Assembly (NCBI GenBank): GCA_036478895.1
Contig: JAZGEV010000072.1
Coordinates: 1-23,793, forward strand
Length of the DNA: 23,793 nt
Reading direction: 5' to 3'
Source: S010-17 sp036478895
Lineage (GTDB): Bacteria > Bacteroidota > Bacteroidia > Flavobacteriales > Flavobacteriaceae
In this document: positions 7,699-15,797 of the stretch, piece after piece
Layout of the letters: every line of letters begins with the position of its first letter
How positions within the stretch are numbered: the stretch's first letter is position 1
Translations under genes and position numbers: made by a program
The notes under the pieces: model-generated
Seen by the model: only the letters and a program-made list of their open reading frames with translations
What the model was told of the DNA's origin: nothing
Databases searched by the model: none

Positions 7699-8877
7699 CT
7701 ACAAATTTAAATCTTCAATAATACTTTTAAGTCTCTCTTTTAAATCTTCACCAGTATCAAAAATCATTTGTTCATTAGATGGAAAAGGAATTTCTCTTCG
7801 TCCAATTAAATCTAAATGGTGGTTGTCTAAAGCTCTTTTGTCACCACTCATTTCTGCAAAGTCGTTAATGAAAATAAATTCACTATCCAGTGGAAAAGTA
7901 TCTATTGTTTGCTTGTTTTTTAAATCATTCAAAACAACTTCTCCAGCAATATGGCTTGCTTTTTCTTGATGAATTTCATAAAAATCACTTTTAATAATTT
8001 TATATTTAGGTATTTTAATAGCAACACCAAGTGAATCTCTAGCAACATTACCGTTTGAGTCTAACTTGTATTCAAATCCATCTTCAACTTCTTTTTCAAG
8101 TATTGTATGTTTTTCATTAACTCTTTCTGGACTTACATCAATGCCTGTAAAGAGTAATTGCAACTGATAATTATAATCTGTTTTAGTGTCTTTTTGATTA
8201 TGAAAAATTGTCCAAAACTCATTTAAACCATAGGTGTTAAAATTAAGTAAATCATCTTCTAAACGTCTTGGGATAACTTGATTTGTTTGATTTTCTAAAG
8301 TTACCCAAACAAAATTAGTGCCTTTGTAATGTGCTTCTTTAAGTAATTGATCAACATCTTTAAAATTATTATTTAGATCATTTAAATACATTAAATCTTT
8401 ATGTGCATTCCTTGCATCCTCTTTTAAACTGCTCAATAGATTTCTCTTGGCATTGGTATAAAGATAATCCGATAATGTTGCTTTTGACGCATTAATTTTA
8501 TCGGTATAATCATTGAATTGAAATAAAGCTCTCCCAGATTTTTTGTGTACCAATGGTAATAAAGGTCTTATTAAATCTTGTCTTTGTTGAAGCGCAGAAT
8601 AGATCACAAAAATTTCTTCTATTGTTGATGGATTAGGATCTTTTTCTAATCTTTTTAAAGATATTAAATCCATTTCTACAGATCTTGCAAATGCATTTTC
8701 CAATAACACAATGTGTTTTTGTTTTTTCTTTCCTTTAGTACTTTTCTGTAACTTTTTTACAGAAATTTCAATAGCACGATTATAATCTCCACTGCTAATT
8801 AACTTTTGTACTTTTTTTGAACTGTTACAAGCGCTTATCAAAACGCTTAACACGATAATGATTGTAATTTTTTTCAT
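7699..8877 (-). CDS. Lipoprotein, paralogue of the upstream gene, function unknown
   Basis: 392 residues from ATG at 8877. A lipoprotein signal is clear: KK, hydrophobic run, lipobox ISAC with C17, then NSSKKVQKLISSGDYNRAIEISVKKL. The SGDYNRA segment looks like the first helix pair of a TPR-type repeat; the rest is a mix of helices and, from about residue 195, a beta-rich half with VWVTLENQTN and LQLLFTGIDVSPE. It matches the next gene (8967-10148) along its whole length: same signal, SG(D/N)Y motif, FxFNxYxDKIxAxK, WxIxHxxKD, and GNxxxDxxGxxIKIPK. No catalytic site is evident. Lipid anchoring suggests a place at the periplasmic side of a membrane. It is separated from its paralogue by a terminator-like hairpin, so its expression may differ. 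Confidence 0.8.
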   Translation of the reverse strand: MKKITIIIVLSVLISACNSSKKVQKLISSGDYNRAIEISVKKLQKSTKGKKKQKHIVLLENAFARSVEMDLISLKRLEKDPNPSTIEEIFVIYSALQQRQDLIRPLLPLVHKKSGRALFQFNDYTDKINASKATLSDYLYTNAKRNLLSSLKEDARNAHKDLMYLNDLNNNFKDVDQLLKEAHYKGTNFVWVTLENQTNQVIPRRLEDDLLNFNTYGLNEFWTIFHNQKDTKTDYNYQLQLLFTGIDVSPERVNEKHTILEKEVEDGFEYKLDSNGNVARDSLGVAIKIPKYKIIKSDFYEIHQEKASHIAGEVVLNDLKNKQTIDTFPLDSEFIFINDFAEMSGDKRALDNHHLDLIGRREIPFPSNEQMIFDTGEDLKERLKSIIEDLNL

Positions 8878-8908
8878 CTGTTTTGATTTAAAGATTAATA
8901 CTAGGATT

Positions 8909-8942
8909 AAAAAAATCCATCAGTTTTTATAACTGATGGATT
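8909..8942 (-). terminator. Terminator hairpin between the two paralogous lipoprotein genes
   Basis: A perfect 12-base inverted repeat (AATCCATCAGTT and its complement, 5-base loop) is followed on the minus strand by seven T. It lies after the stop of the 8967-10148 gene and 32 bases before the ATG of the next gene, with no convincing promoter in between, so it may act as an attenuator that lowers the second gene. Confidence 0.85.
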
Positions 8943-8966
8943 GTATATTTCAATCTCTGTGCCAAA

Positions 8967-10148
8967 TTAGTATTTTTGCTTTGCTAGTAAATCTTCTACC
9001 TTAACTTTAAAGGTTTGTAGTGCGAATTTATTAAACTCATTATCTGGTGGAAATTGCTGTCTTTTGTTTTGTAACGCTTTATGATATTTTTGATCGATTG
9101 CCTTTGGTTCTCCTTTATAAGTTCCATAAATATTTTCTAATTTAGCTTCACCTTGCAAGGGAACAGCGTTTGATATAGTTCCAGTTTTTAGATTTTTCAT
9201 CATAATTTTACCATCCAAAACAGTAGATTTAATTTGTTGGTACAACATAACTTCTGCTCTTACATTTTCCATTTTTGGTATTTTAATTGGGTTGCCTTCA
9301 GCATCTTTTAAAATTTCACCTTTTGCTCCTTTTTTATAATTCCAACCTGTCTGAATTTGCTTTTCTTGAGGCACTTTTTGTTGATTTGTTTTTTCTGGTA
9401 AAGCTGTAATTTTATCTAAATAAATATCTGCTTCATAATCATAAACTACAGAATGATCTTTAATGTCGTGTAAAACAATCCATTTGTTTTCAAAATCACC
9501 AGAACGTATCTTTGAAAAGTTCTTCAAGATACTTTGTGATGTAGAATCGCGTAATTGATTGGCTACATTATTATGTAATTTCACAAAAATATAATCCGAC
9601 CCTCTTTTTTTTGCAGTTGCTATTAAACTACCTAAATCACTTCTGTATTTTGGATTAACATATTGAATTTCGGTTAAAATTTTATAGGCTTCACGAGAAT
9701 TTTCTTTAGTACCATATATTAAAGATTGTGATTTGGTAAATAATTTTTCGGAATATTTATTTTTTGCAGCTTTAATCTTATCTTCATAGTTATTGAATTT
9801 GAATTTTATCTTTTTACCTTCAAAATATAAAGGTTCCAATAAAATAACTTCATCTTGATGTGAATCTAAACTTAAATATTTTTTATATATAGCTTGATAA
9901 TTTTTTGGATTTTGACGTTCCAAAACTTTAATTTCAGCTAAATCCTTTGCAACCTCTTTATCGTATGCTTCTTTTAATAAAGGAATTTGTTTTTTATATT
10001 TGTCTTTGTTTTTTGTCAATTTTGCTACAGCATTATCAAATGCAGCTTCGTAATTTCCCGAAGAAATGGCTTTTTTTGTTTTTTTTGTGCCACTGCAAGA
10101 ACTTAATGCAATAGTTAATGAGATTAATAAAATTGTTATTCTTTTCAT
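8967..10148 (-). CDS. Lipoprotein, tandem paralogue, function unknown
   Basis: 393 residues from ATG at 10148. Lipoprotein signal with lipobox LSSC (C18), then SGTKKTKKAISSGNYEAAFDNAVAKL. The first 100 residues are helical with a TPR-like SGNYEAA pair; the second half is beta-rich and Lys/Gln-rich. It aligns by eye throughout with the 7699-8877 product (for example KFKFNNYEDKIKAAK against FQFNDYTDKINASK, and NPIKIPK against VAIKIPK), showing a tandem duplication with strong divergence. It begins 23 bases after the stop of fahA with no room for a full promoter, so it is probably co-transcribed with fahA although no functional link is known. I do not recognise a named domain. Likely an outer- or inner-membrane-attached periplasmic protein. 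Confidence 0.82.
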   Translation of the reverse strand: MKRITILLISLTIALSSCSGTKKTKKAISSGNYEAAFDNAVAKLTKNKDKYKKQIPLLKEAYDKEVAKDLAEIKVLERQNPKNYQAIYKKYLSLDSHQDEVILLEPLYFEGKKIKFKFNNYEDKIKAAKNKYSEKLFTKSQSLIYGTKENSREAYKILTEIQYVNPKYRSDLGSLIATAKKRGSDYIFVKLHNNVANQLRDSTSQSILKNFSKIRSGDFENKWIVLHDIKDHSVVYDYEADIYLDKITALPEKTNQQKVPQEKQIQTGWNYKKGAKGEILKDAEGNPIKIPKMENVRAEVMLYQQIKSTVLDGKIMMKNLKTGTISNAVPLQGEAKLENIYGTYKGEPKAIDQKYHKALQNKRQQFPPDNEFNKFALQTFKVKVEDLLAKQKY

Positions 10149-10171
10149 AATGTATATTTTAAATTATTATA

Positions 10172-11449
10172 TTAATTGTTAGGTAAAATTTTTCCGATAC
10201 AATCGCCAAAACCAATACGAACGTCTTCATTTTCGCAATGTGCTCGCATAATTACGGTATCATTATCGTTTATAAATTTACGTGTACTGCCATCATTTAA
10301 TGTAATTGGATTCTGTCCACGCCAAGTTAATTCTAACATTGAGCCGTAGCTATCTTTTGTTGGACCAGATATTGTGCCACTTCCCATCATATCACCAGAT
10401 CGTATGTTACAACCATTCACCGAATGATGAGCCAATTGTTGTGCCATTGTCCAATACATGTATTTAAAATTGGAGTTTGCTACAATTGTTTCGTCACTAT
10501 TTTCTGGTTTAATACCAACTTGTAAATGGATATCGTAGCTCTTTTTTCCATCTACTTGTAAATAAGGTAATGGCGTTGGTTCTTGTTTGGGATTATTGAC
10601 TCTAAAGGGTTCTAAGGCGTCTAAAGTTACAATCCAAGGCGAAATAGTAGAAGCAAAGCTCTTTCCTAAAAACGGTCCTAATGGTTGGTATTCCCAACCT
10701 TGAATATCTCTTGCAGACCAATCGTTAAAAAGGACTAAGCCAAAGATATGTTCTTCTGTATTTTCAATTGAAATACGTTCACCTAAGTGATTCGCGTCTG
10801 TTGTGATGAATGCCATTTCTAATTCAAAATCTACCAATTTGGAAGGGCCAAAATTTGGCGATGTACTTCCTTCAGACGGTCTTGATTGACCATAAGGTCT
10901 ATGTATTTCTGTACCAGAAGGAATAATTGAAGAACTTCTTCCGTGATATCCAATAGGAATGTGTAACCAGTTTGGCATTAATGCATTTTCTGGATCTCTA
11001 AATAAAGTACCAACATTGGTTGCGTGTTCTTTACTTGCATAGAAATCGGTATAATCGCCAATATTTACTGGTAATAGCATTTCAACATCTTTTATGTTAA
11101 AGATTACAACCTCTTTATCTTTACCCTTGTTTTGTAATCTTTCATTTGTAATGTCAAATATATCTGCTATTCTATTTCTAACTAATCGCCACGTTTTTCG
11201 TCCATCTGATATAAAATCATTCAAAGAGTCTTGCATAAAAATATCTTCCGTCAACGGAATGTCTTTTAAATAACCCAATTGATGTAAAGCACTAAGGTCA
11301 ATAACGTATTCACCTATACGTGTTCCAATTGTTGTTACATCGTCTTTGGTTAAAAAAACACCAAAAGGAATATTTTGAATAGGGAAATCGGAATTTTTAT
11401 CAACATGTATCCAAGATTTTCTACTAGGATTGTTTGCAGTTATTTTCAT
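10172..11449 (-). CDS. fahA: Fumarylacetoacetase
   Basis: 425 residues from ATG at 11449, the normal length for this enzyme. It hydrolyses 4-fumarylacetoacetate to fumarate and acetoacetate, the last step of tyrosine breakdown by the homogentisate route, in the cytoplasm. Residues known in mouse FAH are all in place at an offset of nine or ten: D135 and Y137 in DYTDFY, the catalytic H142 in SKEHATNVG, metal ligands E209 and E211 in ELEMAF, D243 in NDWSARDIQ, and K263 in GKSF. GSGTISGP near the C-terminus completes the active site. The other tyrosine genes (hppD, hmgA) are not in this window. It is divergent from glyA and followed by a lipoprotein gene. A well-formed promoter lies at 11488-11517. 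Confidence 0.96.
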   Translation of the reverse strand: MKITANNPSRKSWIHVDKNSDFPIQNIPFGVFLTKDDVTTIGTRIGEYVIDLSALHQLGYLKDIPLTEDIFMQDSLNDFISDGRKTWRLVRNRIADIFDITNERLQNKGKDKEVVIFNIKDVEMLLPVNIGDYTDFYASKEHATNVGTLFRDPENALMPNWLHIPIGYHGRSSSIIPSGTEIHRPYGQSRPSEGSTSPNFGPSKLVDFELEMAFITTDANHLGERISIENTEEHIFGLVLFNDWSARDIQGWEYQPLGPFLGKSFASTISPWIVTLDALEPFRVNNPKQEPTPLPYLQVDGKKSYDIHLQVGIKPENSDETIVANSNFKYMYWTMAQQLAHHSVNGCNIRSGDMMGSGTISGPTKDSYGSMLELTWRGQNPITLNDGSTRKFINDNDTVIMRAHCENEDVRIGFGDCIGKILPNN

Positions 11450-11487
11450 AAATAAATTGTTATTAAAAGATGTTCATAAATATTGTT

Positions 11488-11517
11488 CAAATATACTTGT
11501 TTCTTTAGGATTTCAAA
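11488..11517 (-). promoter_or_regulatory. Bacteroidetes-type promoter for fahA
   Basis: On the minus strand TTTG (11514-11517) is followed after 18 bases by TATATTTG (11488-11495), close to the Bacteroidetes sigma consensus (TTTG, about 19 bases, TAnnTTTG). The -7 box ends 38 bases before the ATG. This is the best-formed promoter in the window. Confidence 0.7.
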
Positions 11518-11591
11518 AATGAATTTTACTATTTTTGAAGTGCACTAAATTAAGCGTCTAATTAGAAAAAAATCAATTCAAAACATTTAGA

Positions 11592-12863
11592 ATGAAAGAC
11601 AAACAAATAGCTCAATTAATTAAAAGAGAAAAAAAACGTCAAATTAACGGTTTAGAACTTATTGCTTCAGAGAATTTTGTAAGTAAAAGTGTGCTTAAAG
11701 CAGCAGGTTCTGTGTTAACAAATAAATATGCAGAAGGTTATCCTGGTAAGCGTTATTATGGAGGTTGTGAAGTTGTTGATGTGATTGAACAAATTGCAAT
11801 TGATCGTGCAAAAGCACTTTTTGGAGCCGCATATGTTAATGTTCAGCCACATTCTGGATCTCAAGCAAATGCTGCTGTTTACCACGCAATTTTAAAACCA
11901 GGCGATAAAATTTTGGGATTTGATTTATCTCATGGCGGGCATTTAACACATGGTTCTCCAGTTAATTTTTCAGGAAAGTTATACGAAATTGTTGCCTATG
12001 GCGTTGATGAAAAAACGGGAAGAATTGATTATGATAAGTTAGAAGCTATCGCAAAAAAAGAAAAACCAAACCTAATTATTGCAGGCGCATCTGCGTATTC
12101 TCGTGATATGGATTTTGAACGTTTTAGAAAAATAGCAGACAGCGTTGGTGCTTTATTAATGGGCGATGTCTCGCATCCAGCTGGTTTAATTGCCAAAGGT
12201 ATTTTAAACGATCCTATACCGCATTGTCATATTGTAACCACAACCACTCATAAAACATTGCGTGGACCACGTGGCGGTATGATTTTAATGGGAGAAGATT
12301 TTGATAACCCGTTTGGTATAAAATTAAAGAATGGCAATTTAAGAAAAATGTCGGCTATAATGAATTCGGCTATTTTTCCTGGAATGCAAGGTGGGCCATT
12401 GGAGCATATTATTGCTGCAAAAGCGATTGCATTTGGTGAAGCCTTAACAGATGATTTTTTACATTACCAAATACAAGTTAAGAAAAATGCCAATGCAATG
12501 GCAGAAGCTTTTGTGGAAAAAGGCTATAAATTAATTTCGGGTGGAACCGATAACCATATGATGTTGATTGATTTAAGAAATAAAAACATCAATGGTAAAG
12601 AAGCTGAGAATGCTTTGGTTAAAGCCGATATTACAGTCAATAAAAACATGGTGCCGTTTGATGATAAATCCCCATTTGTGACCTCTGGAATTCGTGTTGG
12701 TTCTGCAGCAGTTACTACGCGTGGATTAAAAGAAAAGGATATGGGAAAAATAGTTTCTTTGATTGATGATGTTATAATGAATTTTGAAGATGAAAAAGTA
12801 TTGAAAAAAGTTGCTAAAAAAGTAAAGAAAATGATGAAAGATTTGCCATTGTTTAAAAAATAA
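11592..12863 (+). CDS. glyA: Serine hydroxymethyltransferase
   Basis: 423 residues from ATG at 11592. A PLP enzyme of fold type I that converts serine and tetrahydrofolate to glycine and 5,10-methylene-tetrahydrofolate, the main source of one-carbon units. Diagnostic segments are LIASENF, NKYAEGYPGKRYYGG, NVQPHSGSQAN, GLSHGGHLTHG-like DLSHGGHLTHG, DVSHPAGL and the PLP lysine K221 in TTTHKTLRGPRGG. FPGMQGGP and TSGIRVGSAAVTTRG near the end are also typical. It is divergent from fahA, with 142 bases between; a TATTTTTG element at 11530-11537 could be its -7 box though the -33 part is not seen. It is convergent with prmC with only 23 bases between and no clear hairpin there. Length and motifs are complete. 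Confidence 0.97.
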   Translation: MKDKQIAQLIKREKKRQINGLELIASENFVSKSVLKAAGSVLTNKYAEGYPGKRYYGGCEVVDVIEQIAIDRAKALFGAAYVNVQPHSGSQANAAVYHAILKPGDKILGFDLSHGGHLTHGSPVNFSGKLYEIVAYGVDEKTGRIDYDKLEAIAKKEKPNLIIAGASAYSRDMDFERFRKIADSVGALLMGDVSHPAGLIAKGILNDPIPHCHIVTTTTHKTLRGPRGGMILMGEDFDNPFGIKLKNGNLRKMSAIMNSAIFPGMQGGPLEHIIAAKAIAFGEALTDDFLHYQIQVKKNANAMAEAFVEKGYKLISGGTDNHMMLIDLRNKNINGKEAENALVKADITVNKNMVPFDDKSPFVTSGIRVGSAAVTTRGLKEKDMGKIVSLIDDVIMNFEDEKVLKKVAKKVKKMMKDLPLFKK

Positions 12864-12886
12864 ATAATTTAAAGCATTGTGTTTTT

Positions 12887-13729
12887 CTACAATTCTGCTT
12901 TAAGCATGCGATCAACACCAAAGATATCTTTTTTTAATTCGATGTTTTTAAGCCCTTTATTTGTAAGTAGTTCTACGGTTTTATCTCCTAAATATTGATT
13001 TATTTCAAAATATAGAACACCATTTTTAGTTAAATTTAGTTTGGCAAAATTTGCAATGGCATCATAAAATAATAAAGGATTGTCATCCGATACAAATAAG
13101 GCTAAATGCGGTTCGTTATCTAGTACATTATTTTGCATCTGTTCTTTTTCCAACTCTCTTACATATGGAGGATTACTAACAATAACATCGTATTTAAAGG
13201 ACGACTTTTTGGTTTTTACAGTCAAAATATCATCTTCAATAAATGTGATAGCTACATTATTATTTAGTGCATTTTTTTTTGCAATTTCTAAAGCTTTTTT
13301 TGAAATGTCTAGTGCAGATATTTTTGCAGAAGAAAGATTTTTTGCCAATGCAATAGCAATACAGCCAGAACCTGTACCAATGTCCAAAATATTAAAGGAT
13401 TCTTTTTTTGTACTATCTTCTATAATCCAATTAACCAATTCTTCAGTTTCTGGTCTAGGAATAAGTACGTTTTCATTCACACTAAATTCTAAACCGTAAA
13501 ACTCAGTTTTTCCAATAATATATTGAATTGGTTTTTGAGCAACCAAATCATTTAATGCACTATGAAAGCGTTCATCATTTACTAATTCATCTGGATTTAA
13601 AGCAATATCAACTCGTTTCAAGTTAAGGTAAGCATCACATAAATTATAAAAGAAAGCATCAATTTCCGTTTGCGGATAAAGTATAGATAACTCTGATGTG
13701 AAAATTCGTTGTAATTGTTTTATGGTCAT
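12887..13729 (-). CDS. prmC: Peptide chain release factor N5-glutamine methyltransferase
   Basis: 280 residues from ATG at 13729. PrmC methylates the Gln of the GGQ motif in release factors RF1 and RF2, raising termination efficiency. The N-terminal helical domain (residues 1-75) leads to KTEFYGLEF and LIPRPETEEL (PRPETE at 91-96). The SAM-binding motif DIGTGSGCIAIALA is at 116-129, and the substrate-glutamine motif NPPY at 186-189 in VIVSNPPYV. Length is usual. It diverges from the LEA-EamA gene with only 66 bases to that gene's ATG at 13796, a region with an inverted repeat (13745-13763). No clear promoter match was found on the minus strand there; TACAATTTA is near but lacks the final G. 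A plus-strand open frame inside it (13080-13499) is a shadow. Confidence 0.95.
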   Translation of the reverse strand: MTIKQLQRIFTSELSILYPQTEIDAFFYNLCDAYLNLKRVDIALNPDELVNDERFHSALNDLVAQKPIQYIIGKTEFYGLEFSVNENVLIPRPETEELVNWIIEDSTKKESFNILDIGTGSGCIAIALAKNLSSAKISALDISKKALEIAKKNALNNNVAITFIEDDILTVKTKKSSFKYDVIVSNPPYVRELEKEQMQNNVLDNEPHLALFVSDDNPLLFYDAIANFAKLNLTKNGVLYFEINQYLGDKTVELLTNKGLKNIELKKDIFGVDRMLKAEL

Positions 13730-13744
13730 TTTTACTGTTAAATT

Positions 13745-13763
13745 GTACTATAAATTGTAGTAC
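13745..13763. repeat. Inverted repeat GTACTA-N7-TAGTAC in the prmC/LEA-EamA divergent region
   Basis: A perfect 6-base inverted repeat with a 7-base spacer overlaps the first bases of the TACATTTG -7 box at 13761. It could be a small operator or chance in AT-rich DNA. Confidence 0.3.
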
Positions 13764-13768
13764 ATTTG
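13761..13768 (+). promoter_or_regulatory. Candidate -7 element for the LEA-EamA gene
   Basis: TACATTTG matches TAnnTTTG exactly and ends 27 bases before the ATG at 13796. It shows that the TTG at 13766, inside the box, is not the start of translation. A -33 TTTG at normal spacing is not seen. Confidence 0.5.
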
Positions 13769-13795
13769 CGCTATAAAATTACAAAAATATACCCA

Positions 13796-15127
13796 ATGCA
13801 AAAAATACTGTTGATTATAATTTTTTTAAACTTACTAAGTTGTAAAGTTTCAGAAAAACCTGTTTTTAAAGAAGTGAAATCTGTTACAATAAGTGACAAG
13901 TCAATTGAGAGTTTTACTTTACAAGCAGACGTTTTATTTTTAAATGAAAATAAAGTTGGCGGTACGCTAGAAGCAAAGGATATTCATATTTTTATTGATA
14001 ATATGGATGTTGCTACTGTAACCTCAGATCCTTTTAAAGTTAAAAAAGAAAGTGAATTTACAGTGCCATTTAAAGCAGTAATTCCATTTGAAAAAGTTTT
14101 TAAGGACAATGAAAAAAGCCTACTTAATAATATATTGAATATAATAACAAATAAAAAAATCGCTGTAAAGTACAAAGGTGAAATTCGCTATTCATTGGGC
14201 GCTTTTCATTACGATTACCCTTTGGATTTTGAAAACACAATCTCTTTGTCAAAAAAAAAAAAAATGATTTATATTTTATTAAGCGTTTTATTAAATGCCT
14301 CATTATTCGTTATATTTAAATTATTCGACACGTATAAAGTCAATACATTTCAAGCAATTGTATTCAATTATTTTATTGCTTTTGGTGTCGCTTATTTTTC
14401 GTCTGAAGTCCGATTTTCACTAGGATCAACGCCTTATGAAGATTGGTTTTTAGGCGCTTCTTTTTTAGGATTTTTATTTGTGACTATCTTTTATGTTTTG
14501 GGTTTAACGGCTCAAAAATTGGGCATGTCTGTTGTGGCAGTTTCGAGTAAAATGAGTGTTATAATTCCAATTATTTTTGGAGTTTTTATGTATCAAGAAT
14601 CGCTTGGAATATATAAAGTTATTGGAATTGTTTTGGCATTAATTGCAGTGTATTTCACATCTGTAAAAGAAGGGAAAGCGTTTAATAAGTCGTATATATA
14701 TTTACCTATTTTGTTATTTTTAGGTTCTGGCTTGTTGGATACAACCTTAAAATATGTAGAGACAACTTATGTGTCTAAAGCAGAAACGTCTATTTATTTA
14801 TCGTCTATATTTTTAATTGCCGGTGTTTTGGGCTGTATTTCATTATTGTATTTGTTAATTACTAAAAAAACAACCATCACAATACGAAATATAATTGGTG
14901 GAATTGTATTGGGAATTCCCAATTATTACGCTATGTATTATTTATTAAAAGCGTTGCAAACAAAAGGATTAGAAAGCTCAACTATTTTTACGATTAATAA
15001 TGTTGCCATTGTATTATTTTCAACATTACTTGGTTTGTTTCTTTTTAAAGAGAAAATTTCTAAAAAAAATAGCATTGGAATTATATTAGCAGTTATTTCT
15101 ATAGGTTTAATTACATTAACAATTTAA
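13796..15127 (+). CDS. LEA-type lipoprotein fused in frame to EamA/DMT transporter through a 14-A tract
   Basis: As given, one frame of 443 residues from ATG at 13796 (MQKILLIII). Residues 1-15 are a lipoprotein signal with lipobox LLSC (C15); residues about 20-155 are a beta-rich LEA14-like domain (TLQADVLFLNENKVGGTLEAKDI) ending in LSKKKK. The second part starts with an internal ATG at 14264 (MIYILLSVLL) and has about ten hydrophobic helices in two EamA repeats, 287 residues, the usual size of a drug/metabolite transporter. The junction is a run of 14 A. With 13 A the first frame would stop at TGA overlapping this ATG (ATGA), the normal layout of two coupled genes. A lipid-anchored periplasmic N-terminus would also force the transporter into an inverted topology. 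I therefore think two proteins are normally made. Substrate of the transporter is unknown. Confidence 0.8.
   Translation: MQKILLIIIFLNLLSCKVSEKPVFKEVKSVTISDKSIESFTLQADVLFLNENKVGGTLEAKDIHIFIDNMDVATVTSDPFKVKKESEFTVPFKAVIPFEKVFKDNEKSLLNNILNIITNKKIAVKYKGEIRYSLGAFHYDYPLDFENTISLSKKKKMIYILLSVLLNASLFVIFKLFDTYKVNTFQAIVFNYFIAFGVAYFSSEVRFSLGSTPYEDWFLGASFLGFLFVTIFYVLGLTAQKLGMSVVAVSSKMSVIIPIIFGVFMYQESLGIYKVIGIVLALIAVYFTSVKEGKAFNKSYIYLPILLFLGSGLLDTTLKYVETTYVSKAETSIYLSSIFLIAGVLGCISLLYLLITKKTTITIRNIIGGIVLGIPNYYAMYYLLKALQTKGLESSTIFTINNVAIVLFSTLLGLFLFKEKISKKNSIGIILAVISIGLITLTI
14251..14266 (+). repeat. 14-A homopolymer with internal start codon at the LEA/EamA junction
   Basis: Bases 14251-14264 are all A, and 14264-14266 is ATG. 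One A fewer gives stop TGA for the upstream frame, overlapping this ATG by the ATGA pattern. One A more shifts the upstream frame and soon stops it. The tract is a site for polymerase slippage, replication indels or a sequencing-length error. Confidence 0.9.
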
Positions 15128-15185
15128 TAACTGTAAATTGCATACAATAATTGTTTAGTCATTGATTTAATTATAAATAATAAAT

Positions 15186-15797
15186 ATCAAAATAAAAGAC
15201 ACATATAGAACTATTGAAGCTTCATTTGAAGGAGAAATTCTCAAAGAAAAAGGCAGTAAATTTATTGGCTTTACATTTCCAATTAAAAATGAAGAAGATG
15301 TTGTTGAATGTATAAAAGAATTAAAAGCAAAACATCACAAAGCAAGACATTGGTGTTACGCTTGGCAATTGGGAACCGAAACAATAAGGTATAGAGCAAA
15401 TGATGATGGCGAGCCAAGTAATAGTGCTGGACAGCCAATTTATGGACAAATTTTATCAAAAGATGTAACTAATATTTTAATAGTAGTTGTGCGTTATTTT
15501 GGCGGCACAAAATTGGGTGTTGGTGGTTTGATATCGGCTTATAAAAAAGCAGCTTACTATGGTTTGGAAGCGAGTACAATTGTTGAGAAAACAATAAATA
15601 TTACCTATTCAATTACATTTGAATATAAAGATTTGAATAGAGTATTACGTATTATTAAAGATAACAAAGTAACTATTGAGCAACAAAAAATGGAATACGA
15701 TTGTGATTTTTCACTTTCTATACGAAAAAGTGATGCTGAAAAAGTGAAAATTGCCTTAGAAAATTTACGATGCGTAACTTTTAAAAAAGAGGATTAA
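15186..15797 (+). CDS. yigZ: YigZ/IMPACT-family protein, apparent ATC start
   Basis: About 203 residues if read from ATC at 15186, the family's usual length. The IMPACT signature is clear: HHKARHWCYAW, YRANDDGEPSNSAGQPI, and VVRYFGGTKLGVGGLI. The second, ferredoxin-like domain (residues about 135-200) follows. YigZ-family proteins are cytoplasmic; the eukaryotic relative regulates Gcn2, while the bacterial role is not settled. There is no ATG, GTG or TTG in frame between the upstream TAA at 15174 and the TTG at 15369, which lies after the signature HWCYAW and would remove about 60 conserved residues. Upstream codons read ATA-ATA-AAT-ATC-AAA-ATA-AAA-GAC, and the family begins M(E/K)IKDTY, which fits ATC as the first codon. 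It follows the EamA part by 58 bases and is likely co-transcribed. Confidence 0.88.
   Translation: MKIKDTYRTIEASFEGEILKEKGSKFIGFTFPIKNEEDVVECIKELKAKHHKARHWCYAWQLGTETIRYRANDDGEPSNSAGQPIYGQILSKDVTNILIVVVRYFGGTKLGVGGLISAYKKAAYYGLEASTIVEKTINITYSITFEYKDLNRVLRIIKDNKVTIEQQKMEYDCDFSLSIRKSDAEKVKIALENLRCVTFKKED

Noticed and set aside
7685..7969. Plus-strand 94-codon open frame antisense to the second lipoprotein gene
   Set aside because: It is the shadow of a clear minus-strand lipoprotein; its Ser/Lys/Leu-rich translation has no domain and it starts just after a terminator.
13080..13499. Plus-strand 139-codon open frame
   Set aside because: It lies wholly inside prmC on the other strand, which has all its motifs; the frame is a composition artefact.
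13766..13795. TTG start 10 codons before the LEA-EamA ATG
   Set aside because: The TTG lies inside the TACATTTG -7 box, and the lipoprotein signal begins properly at the ATG at 13796.
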